Shown here piece by piece: positions 56,395 to 64,000 of a stretch of DNA of 64,000 nucleotides. How positions within the stretch are numbered: the first letter of the stretch is position 1; each line of letters begins with the position of its first letter. Position numbers and translations under genes: made by a program. The stretch covers positions 17,449,752-17,513,751 of the forward strand of contig NC_053490.1 in the NCBI RefSeq assembly GCF_905171775.1, written 5' to 3'. The notes beneath the pieces were generated by a model. It did not search any database. It saw only the letters and a list, made by a program, of their open reading frames with translations, and had not been told where the DNA came from. This DNA is from Rana temporaria (lineage: Eukaryota > Chordata > Amphibia > Anura > Ranidae).

Positions 56395-56935
56395 GAGGAG
56401 GAGTAAGGACTAGGAGAAGAGGAGTAAGGACAGGGAGAAGAGGAGTAAGGACTAGGAGAAGAGGAGTAAGGACTAGGAGAAGAGGAGTAAGGACTAGGAG
56501 AAGAGGAGTAAGGACTAGGAGAAGAGGGGTAAGGACTAGGAGAAGAGGAGTACGGACAAGGAGAAGAGGAGTAAGGACTAGGAGAAGAGGAGTAAGGACT
56601 AGGAGAAGAGGAGTAAGGACTAGGAGAAGAGGAGTAAGGACTAGGAGAAGAGGAGTAAGGACTAGGAGAAGAGGAGTAAGGACTAGGAGAAGAGGAATAA
56701 GGACTAGGAGAAGAGGAGTAAGGACTAGGAGAAGAGGAGTAAGGACTAGGAGAAGAGGAGTAAGGACTAGGAGAATAGGAGTAAGGACTAGGAGAAGAGG
56801 AATAAGGACTAGGAGAAGAGGAATAAGGACTAGGAGAAGAGGAATAAGGACTAGGAGAAGAGGAATAAGGACTAGGAGAAGAGGAGTAAGGACTAGGAGA
56901 AGAGGAATAAGGACTAGGAGAAGAGGAATAAGGGA
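56395..56935 (+). repeat. 21-bp tandem array
   Basis: About 26 copies of 'taaggactaggagaagagga' + 'g', highly uniform. The 21-bp unit keeps frame, so + strand reads (R-T-R-R-R-G-V)n and - strand (L-L-L-V-L-T-P)n; neither has gene context. Confidence 0.96.
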
Positions 56936-56963
56936 AGAATTAATGGCGGGGGTAGGGGATGCG

Positions 56964-57296
56964 CATAGATCCCAACTGTCCCTGATTTTGAGGGACTGTC
57001 CCTGATTTGGAGCAATTCCCCTCTGTCCCTCTTTGCCTCCCATTTGTCCCTCATATTGGTCTGATTTATATAGTTTATAGTTGTATATAAAATGCACGTT
57101 TTATCTTTCAAAAAGTGTTTCCCACTGCTAAACCTTTCATCCATTTTTTTAATTGCTGCATTTGTACATTTTAAAACTCAAAATAAATGAATAGTAGTGG
57201 TAAAAAAAAGTCCTTGTGGATTTAATTAACCTTTTTTTGGGGTTAATTCACCTTTAAGGGTGTGTGGCAGGGGGCGTGTCCTGGTTGGGAGGTATG
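56964..57296. mobile_element. CATAG...GTATG TIR element
   Basis: CATAGATCCCAAC at the left mirrors GTTGGGAGGTATG at the right. The interior holds 'ccctgatttggagcaattcc' and 'ttggtctgatttatatagtt'. It is 333 bp and adjoins the 21-bp array. No exact target duplication is resolved. Confidence 0.75.
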
Positions 57297-57350
57297 GGGG
57301 TGTTGTTGATGAGATATGAGAACAAAGAGAAGCAGACAAGAGGAGATTGT

Positions 57351-58085
57351 GGGGCAGATCCTCGTACATTTGCGCCGGGCGCAGCGTATCTAAGATACGC
57401 TACGCTGCCGTAACTTATCTTTCTTTTTTTTAATCCACAAAAAATCCGCGCCGTAAGCTATGGCGGCGTAGGGTATCTCTCGTGGCGTAAGGGCGCGGAA
57501 TTCAAATGGATGTAATGGGGGCGTGTTTTATGTAAATACGTCATGACCCGACGTAAACAACATTTTTTTTGTACTGCGCATGCGCCGGCCGTGGGGGTAT
57601 CCCAGTGCGCATGCTCGAAATTAAACCGGAACCAGCCAATGCTTGCGACGGTGACGTCATTCAATGCAAATTCCTATTCGCGAACGACTTACGCAAACAA
57701 CGTAAAAAATTCAAAATTGTACGTGGGAACGATGGCCATACTTAACATTGAGTACGCCTCATAATAGCAGCTTTAACTATACGCCGGAAAAAGCCGAACG
57801 CAAACGACGTAAAAAAATGCACCGGCCGGACGTACGTTCGTGGATCGCCGTGAATAGCTAATTTGCATACTCGACGCGGAATTCGACGGAAACGCCACCT
57901 AGCGGCCGCCGAAAACTTGCAGCTTAGATCCGACGGCGTACGAAGACGTACGCCTGTCGGATCTAGCCGAGATGCCGTCGTATCTTGTTTTGAGGATTCA
58001 AAACAAAGCTATGACGCGGGAATTTTGAAATTACGCCGGCGTATCAATAGATACGCCGGCGTAATTTCTTTTGTGGATCTGCCCC
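57351..58085. mobile_element. Hairpin-chain MITE (copy J)
   Basis: GGGGCAGATCCTCG at the left and GTGGATCTGCCCC at the right. Diverged interior of the H/I subfamily, with 'gtcggatctagccgagatgc' near the right end. Confidence 0.82.
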
Positions 58086-58430
58086 GATATGTGGATAGAT
58101 AAGCGAAGGAAGAGGAGATGAGGGGAGGGTAAGAAGAGGGAGGAGGGGTGGTAATGGGGTAGGGGGTGCTGGGGTAGGTAGGTGAGACAAGAGAAGGGGA
58201 GAAGAGGAGATGAGAGGAGGGTAAGAACAGGGAGGAGGGGTGGTAATGGGGGGGGGGGGTGCTGGGGTAGGTAGGTGAGACAAGAGAAGGGGAGGAGAGG
58301 AGATGATGGGTGGATAGATAAGAGAAGAAAGAGGAGATGAGAGAAGGGGGGAATTGAGGTCATAAATGAAATAAAGGAGAGGATTTGAGGGGGGGGGGGG
58401 GGAATCTTTGCCAGCATCTTTCTGCTTACC
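58086..58430 (+). repeat. G-rich tandem duplication
   Basis: A ~120-bp segment with 'ggtgctggggtaggtaggtg' and 'agacaagagaaggggagaag' is duplicated (about 58090-58210 and 58210-58320), with a G-run at 58388-58402. Confidence 0.75.
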
Positions 58431-58446
58431 TGGATCTTGTAGTTAA

Positions 58447-59002
58447 AGTGTTACTAAACCCACAACACCAAAATCAGTCTGTAGATGCAGTAAAGCAGGC
58501 TTGTTATATTTACTGTGGAACGTAAGGGGTTAATCCTCTGCAATGTGTGAAAAGGCTGTCTGATCCTGTATGTGCAGATCCTCCCCTTCAAGCATTGTAT
58601 CCAAAACATCTTCGGATAAACCAGAGTTAGTGGAGTCAGTTTGCACATGCTCAGTTTGGTGTGTATTGCTAGAGCGTTTCTTCTTCTTCTTCTTCTTCTT
58701 CTTCTTCTTCTTCTCAAAGGTTGGACTTGATGGACTTTTTTCAACCTCACCTTCTTTGTAACTATGTAAGGGTCAATCAACACCGCCCAGACAGAGGGTC
58801 CTGCATCCTCATAGGACAGCCAGTGCAGTATGAAAACTCCTATGAGTTTTAACCAGGCACTGATAGAAGTCACAAGACTGCTATTTACTGCTGATGAGAA
58901 AAGGTATTTAGCCGTTTATATTTACTAAAAATAATTGCATTTCCATGTTGTGTGTACTGTGGGAGACCAGATATTGTGAATGCAGGCTCCTATAGTAACA
59001 CT
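58447..59002. mobile_element. TTAA element containing a CR1 tail
   Basis: AGTGTTACTA and its inverse TAGTAACACT are flanked by TTAA (58443-58446 and 59003-59006). A (TTC)n tract at 58679-58714 and a CR1-type tail lie inside. Confidence 0.8.
58715..58768 (+). mobile_element. Short CR1 3' tail
   Basis: 'aaggttggacttgatggact' ... 'tttttcaacctcacc' ... 'gtaactatg' repeats the end of the element at 36390-36894. Only the last ~50 bp are present, next to (TTC)n. Confidence 0.75.
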
Positions 59003-59161
59003 TTAAGTTTCAATGTCCTTATGTACGTCTTAGGTTTGTTTTCTGAGGCTGGGCTGGGGATCATTTTTTGGCTTTTGAAGATTTGGTAAAGAATGGTAAG
59101 CCCTCGGGGCTTTCACACTGGAGAGACAGCAGCAGCTGTTTAGGGTCGGTTTGCAGACACT

Positions 59162-60003
59162 GGGCCAGATTCAAGTAGCAATTGCGCCTGTGTAACCATA
59201 GGTTACGCAGCGCAATTGCTTACTTGCTCCGGCGTTACGAATGCTCCTGATTCAGGAACATCGTAACGTCGACTGCAGCCTAAAATCTGCGTGGCATAAG
59301 GCTCTTATGCCACGCTGATTTTAGGCTGCATTCTTGCGTTGACCGCTAGGGGGCGCTCCCATTGTGATCAGCGTATAGTATGCAAATTGCATACTAACAC
59401 CGATTCACAATTGTTGCGCGGGCCCTGCGTACGCAAGTTACGTCGTTTCCGTACGGCGTGCTTAGCGTAAGGCTGCTCCTGCTAATAGCAGGCGCAGCCA
59501 ATGCTAAGGATACCCGTCGTTCCCGCGTCGTGAAATTTGAAATCTACGTAGTTTGCGTGATTCGTGAATGGCGCTGGACGCCATTCACGTTCACTTTGAA
59601 GCAAATGACGTCCTTGCGACGTCATTTGCCGCAATGCACGTCGGGAAAGTTTCCCGACGGAGCATGCGCTCTATGCTCGGCGCGGGAGCGCGCCTAATTT
59701 AAATGATTCCCGCCCCCGGCGGGATCATTTACATTGCGCGCGCTTACGCCGGGCAATTTTGCCGGCGCGCCCTTCGCAATTTACGGAGCTACTGCTCCGT
59801 GAATCGAGGGCAGCGCAAAATATTTGCGGGGGCGCAGGGCAACGATTTTGCCCTGCGCCCCCGCAAATATTTTGCGCTGCCCTCGATTCACGGAGCAGTA
59901 GCTCCGTAAATCGAGGGCAGCGCAAAATATTTGCGGGGGCGCAGGGCAAAATCATTGCCCTGCGCCTCCGCAAATAGAGCGCAAATGTACCTGAATCTGG
60001 GCC
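59162..60003. mobile_element. Hairpin-chain MITE with 3-bp TSD ACT (copy C)
   Basis: GGGCCAGATTCAAGTAG at the left and CCTGAATCTGGGCC at the right; ACT on both sides (59159-59161 and 60004-60006). It is ~120 bp longer than its relatives because of a perfect palindrome at 59782-59908: 61-base arms and a 5-base loop. Confidence 0.92.
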
Positions 60004-60127
60004 ACTGTCACTACTTTTGTCAGCCTTGTAACAGAAGCAACATGCACAGGGTTCCACCATCCTTGCAATAAACCATTGCACCCAGGGCAGGCGTCCCTTC
60101 TGCCCCCCCCCCCCTGTCCTGGCCCTG
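60004..60127 (-). mobile_element. Truncated hAT (20459-20605 family)
   Basis: 'actgtcactacttttgtcag' to 'ctgtcctggccctg' is the inverse of 20459-20605 with a C-run. Its far end is lost at MITE copy C. Confidence 0.65.
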
Positions 60128-60640
60128 GCAGGGTAGAAGCCCTTTCACTGCCACCATAACTACATGCTGGTGCTATGAATGGTTTAAAACAGGTGTCTTT
60201 TACGTAGAGATGATTTTGGCAGCAGTAGTCATAGGATCACCTTTACATGTCTGCAGAATGTCCTTTCCTTGTTTACTGAACCCTCTGTGAATTCAGGACA
60301 TCATCATCTTCCTCATTCAGGATGAAGATCAGTAGACTCCCGACCACTAATTACTGCTCAGCCCTCAGTCGTGGCGCCTGAGCTGCAGATTGAGAATTCG
60401 CCGTCTCTGATCTACACTGACCAGACATAAAAAGGCACTGGGATTGTATTATAAAGTAACCATAGTGTCTCCATAAAGAGCACCTGTCACCATTACCATC
60501 TATTCTCACTGTAAGGCAATGTAGAAGTAATCCCAGTCACTAAACTCTTATATAAGCTTTACATGGCAATGCCATACTTATATTTTACCACCCACCTATA
60601 CAGGAGCATGCAGATGTAGAGGACTGTATACATGTTTTGC
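60128..60640. other. Interval with no recognised feature
   Basis: Unique-looking sequence; no ORF, tandem repeat or element terminus found. Confidence 0.4.
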
Positions 60641-61989
60641 GGCCAGATCCACAAATATCGGGCGTAACTTAACTTTTCCCATTTAAGTTACACTGCCGCA
60701 AATTGTCCAAGTTAGTGCCCGATCCACAAAGCACTTACCTGGAAATTTGCAGCGGTGTAACTTAAATCTGTCCGGCGCAAGGCAGGCCAAATAGAATGGG
60801 GCGAGTCCTATTTAAATTAGGCGCGCTCCCGCGCCGGACGTACTGCGCATGCTCCGTCGGGTAAATTACCCGACGTGCATTGCGCTAGCTGACGTCGCAC
60901 CGACGTCATTTGCTTAGACGGTACCGTAAATGGCGTCCAGCGGCATTCACGGACGTCTTACGCAAACGACGTTGATGTTTAAATTTCGACGCGGGAACGA
61001 CGGCCTTTCTTAACATGGCTTAAGAGAACTAGGGCTCAGCCCTAGTTTTACGCGGCGTAACCCGATGGTAACTACGTAGATTTAGATCGACGGGCCGTTT
61101 GGGACGTTCGGGGATCGCCGTAAATCTTCATTTGCATATTCTACGCCGGCCGCAATGGCCTCGCCACCTAGATGCCGGCCGAGAATTGCATCCTTAAGAT
61201 CCGACAGTGTAATTCAATTACACCTGTCGGCAGGGCCGATCCTAGGCAGGGTGCATTGCACCCAGGTGCCTCCAGAGGTGGGGGCGCCGAAGTGCCAGAG
61301 TTCTCCCCTCCCTCTTTCTCTCATTGTTTGTGTCCGTCCAGAACTAGTGTTCTGAGTATAGGTGTGTGTCCGTCCAGAACTGATTTGTGAGCATAGGGCA
61401 GCCCGTCCAGCCTGGCAGTGCTCGGGGGAGGGGCCGCTTCTCTTCCTGACATGAGAGTTCTAGTTTTCAGTGGCTGCTGAGTGCAGGAATGAATTCCTAA
61501 CACTGGGAGTCTTGGATCTTGGATCTCCACCAACTCCAGTTGGAATGCCTCCCACTCCCATCTCTATCTCAGGCTGCACAGAGAGAGAGAATGGGGTTGA
61601 GTCACAGTGTTTAGTGTGCTGTGTGCTGGGGGATGGCATCCCCAGCATCCCTTTACACGTGCTCTGGGCTGCCCCATGCTCTAGATGTTTTATGGCATGA
61701 TAGATTGCATAGGATACACAGCCCCTGCCCATTCCTGCGCCTAGTCCATCTACAGATGTGATGTATAATGAGATGTAAAGGGGAGGAGTTAGAAAAATTA
61801 CAACGCCCATGTGGGGGCGCCGGAAATATTTCTGCACCCAGGCGCCTGTGACCCTAGGATCGGCCCTGCCTGTCGGATCTTAGGGCTAGCTATGCGTAAC
61901 TGATTCTATGAATCAGTCGCATAGTTAGAAACAGAGATACGACGGCGTATCAGTAGATACGCCGTCGTATCTCGTTTGTGGATCTGGCC
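60641..61989. mobile_element. Hairpin-chain MITE hosting a hAT (copy K)
   Basis: GGCCAGATCCACAAA at the left and TTTGTGGATCTGGCC at the right are perfect inverses. With the nested hAT removed it is ~700 bp, the family norm. It splits at 'cacctgtcgg', part of one of its own hairpins. Confidence 0.88.
61231..61868. mobile_element. Non-autonomous hAT in copy K
   Basis: CAGGGCCGATCCTAGG and its exact inverse bound the element, with a perfect 8-bp duplication CCTGTCGG (61223-61230 and 61869-61876). Subterminal 'tgcacccaggtgcct' is also mirrored at the right. No transposase. Confidence 0.95.
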
Positions 61990-62669
61990 CTAGGTAACTA
62001 GCATTTTCAAAGGGAGGCCAGCAATGGCAGCCACCATGCTTTTCTCAATGAATCACTTTTATATACTGCAAATAGGACACACTTTACCTTGCAGTGCTTA
62101 AAGAAGGATTGGTGCTCCCCCCTCCCCATAAACTAACAAGTGTGTTATTGCAATGCTGCAGAGATCCCTCTGAATGAGATGTAACTTGACAACTCAATTC
62201 ACACAGCAGTCCCAAGTAACCCCCACAGCTCTCCGGTCCGATGACTGACACATTGCAGATACCTTCAAATGAAAGCCAACTATCTGCCACCTCCCAGAGT
62301 CCTCATTCAGAGTTCGGCCTTATCCTCCACTGCAAATTAAAAGAGTGGCTGCAACCGTCGTAAGGCTGGAGCCTCTACACTGTGAAATACAGAGTGGGCA
62401 GCACTTGAAAGTAATCACAGACGGAGCAGAAAACAATGTTCTGAAAGATTTATAGGAAGAGGAAAAAATATGACTCGTGCTGTGAGGACATTGGAATTGA
62501 TCTAAGATGCTGCAGGCTGCAGAGCATGAAAAGAATAGTAATAAGCCTTCCTGTTCTATAGATGACTCTCAGGTGCCACACAACAAGCTGGGATCAATAT
62601 AACATATTAGTTGAACATTGGCGCCGTTCTGGGCAGACTCTACGGCAGGAAGGAGAAGCTACTGTACAT
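61990..62669. other. Interval with no recognised gene
   Basis: Unique-looking sequence. A 68-codon minus ORF (62084-62290) has no recognisable motif. Confidence 0.4.
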
Positions 62670-62716
62670 GGTGTCACATGCAACAGGGTTGAGGACTTTG
62701 CCGGGAGGCTTTAGTA

Positions 62717-63568
62717 CAGGGGTTGACAAATTTGCTTGGAATCTAGGAGCCAGCTAAAAAAGTTAGGAGCCAGAAAACGCGCCCCGTCCCGACGAGCTTG
62801 CGCGCAGAAGCGAACACATACGTGAGCAGCGCCCGCATATGTAAACGGTGTTCAAACCACACATGTGAGGTATCACAGCGATTGGTAGAGCGAGAGCAAT
62901 AATTCTAGCCCTAGAACCCCTCTGTAACTCAAAACATGCAACCTGTAGAGTTTTTTAAACGTCGCCTATGGAGATTTTAAAGGGTAAAAGTTTGTCGCCA
63001 TTCCACGAGCGGACGTAATTTTGAAGCGTGAGATGTTGGGTATCAATTTACTCGGCGTAACATTATCTTTCATAATATTAAAAAAAATGGGGATAACTTT
63101 ACTGTTGTCTTATTTTTTAATTAAAAAAAGAGTAATTCTTTCCCCAAAAAAGTGCGCTTGCAAGACCGCTGCTCAAATACGGCGTGACAGAAAGTATTGC
63201 AACAATCGCCATTTTATTCTCTAGGGTGTTAGGATAAAAAATATATATAATGTTTGGGGGTTCTAATTAGAGGGAAGAAGATGGCAGTGAAAATAGTGAA
63301 AAATTACATTAGAATTGCTGTTTAACTTGTAATGCTTAACTTGTAATACCAACGGCCACCACCAGATGGCGCCAGCTTACACATCTGGTGGTAATAACTT
63401 GTAATACCAACGGCTCACCACCAGATGGTGCCAGCTCACAAAAAAAATAAATAAAAAAAAAACATTTTTATTTTTTTTATTTTTTTTGCCCCCCCTTCCA
63501 AGCCAAGTCGCCAGGACCCTATTTCTAGTTGCCATGGCGACCTGGCGCCCAGGATTTTTCGAGCCCTG
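62717..63568. mobile_element. Non-autonomous hAT
   Basis: CAGGGGTTGACAAATTTG at the left and TTTTCGAGCCCTG at the right with a perfect 8-bp duplication CTTTAGTA (62709-62716 and 63569-63576). The interior matches 27415-27790. A duplicated 'cggccaccaccagatggc' block (63352 and 63411) and A/T runs lie near the right end. Confidence 0.94.
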
Positions 63569-63689
63569 CTTTAGTATATTTTGGTATTAAAATGTATCTC
63601 TAGCCAGAACAGTTGTTTTGGAGTGAAGGGTGGGGTAGAAAAAGCAAGGGCAGGACTGGACTTGCAGACAAGGGGCATTTGCCCCTCAG

Positions 63690-63935
63690 GTCGGTGAAAA
63701 CAAGATATGTTGGGCTGGTGGGCCCAAACAAATCACAGTGGCTCATAACTGATATGGTCCAGAAACATTTATACAAAATAAAGGTTAACAAATAACCGGG
63801 ACAAGATGGCTTACACCCTTGGGTCATCAAAGAGTTGAGTTCAGTTATTTTAAAGCCATATACTAACCAGATATGTTAGTCTGGTGGGCTCAAACAAATC
63901 GCAGTGGCTTATAATTGATATGGTCAAGAAACAAT
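63690..63935 (+). pseudogene. CR1-like reverse transcriptase fragment
   Basis: Around 63745-63875 the + strand reads 'DMVQKHLYKIKVNK', a stop, then 'PGQDGLHPWVIKELSSVILK'. This is the conserved PDGLHPRVLKEL-type block of CR1-clade RTs. A ~65-bp piece before it ('gatatgtt' ... 'caaacaaatc') recurs ~166 bp later, so the fragment is internally duplicated. It is far from complete. Confidence 0.7.
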
Positions 63936-63953
63936 TAGATAAAAGTGTACAAA

Positions 63954-64000
63954 GTTTTACATGCAACACAGTTGAGGACTTTGCCAGAAGGTTTTAGTAT
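63954..64000 (+). repeat. Direct repeat of 62670-62716
   Basis: 'acatgcaaca' ... 'gttgaggactttgcc' ... 'ttttagta' repeats the sequence just before the hAT at 62717 with about five changes in 40 bases. It runs off the window end. Confidence 0.75.

Noticed and set aside
48900..56935. CRISPR-like regular repeats
   Set aside because: Units are head-to-tail without unique spacers, and the DNA is vertebrate.
62084..62290. 68-codon minus ORF near the window end
   Set aside because: Short, no motif, no promoter or splice context.

Overview
This is vertebrate nuclear DNA with one convincing host gene in 64 kb. The gene, on the minus strand at 37126-38199, is a single-exon leucine-rich-repeat membrane protein of the trophoblast glycoprotein family, most like TPBGL. 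Almost everything else is transposable elements, foldback repeats and tandem arrays. The dense non-autonomous hAT and short-TSD DNA transposons, CR1/L2-type LINE tails, a decayed Gypsy element, and TTAA-flanked foldbacks suggest an amphibian, probably a frog. The order is inferred from repeat style and not proven.

Layout: 1-9960 holds two inverted arrays of a ~156-bp satellite. Between them lie several DNA elements and a broken Gypsy retrotransposon (about 3495-9200), which was itself hit by two hAT elements and a TTAA foldback. 11095-16690 is a ~64-bp-unit array with L2-like tails, broken by two MITEs. 16925-18350 is a CCCTAA-rich array. 20776-26939 is a stack of transposons nested up to four deep, with a ~3.2-kb minisatellite at its core. 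27240-33656 is a run of hAT, mariner-like and MITE copies. 35240-36894 is A-rich sequence and a CR1 3' tail, followed by TPBGL and its probable promoter. 38867-40845 is a polypyrimidine tract split by a TIR element. 41166-45863 and 45865-51285 are large inverted-repeat structures, the second with a hAT at its centre. 53030-56935 is polypurine sequence and short-unit arrays. 56964-64000 is more MITE, hAT and CR1 material.

The main pattern is architectural. Twelve hAT copies have paired ends and recognisable 8-bp target duplications, and several carry private minisatellites. A 12-copy MITE family is built as a chain of consecutive short hairpins. One copy sits inside a tandem array whose intact units give its empty site directly and show a 3-bp duplication. 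I found no CRISPR array, RNA gene or multi-gene system. No transposase ORF is intact, so the mobile DNA shown here is non-autonomous or dead.
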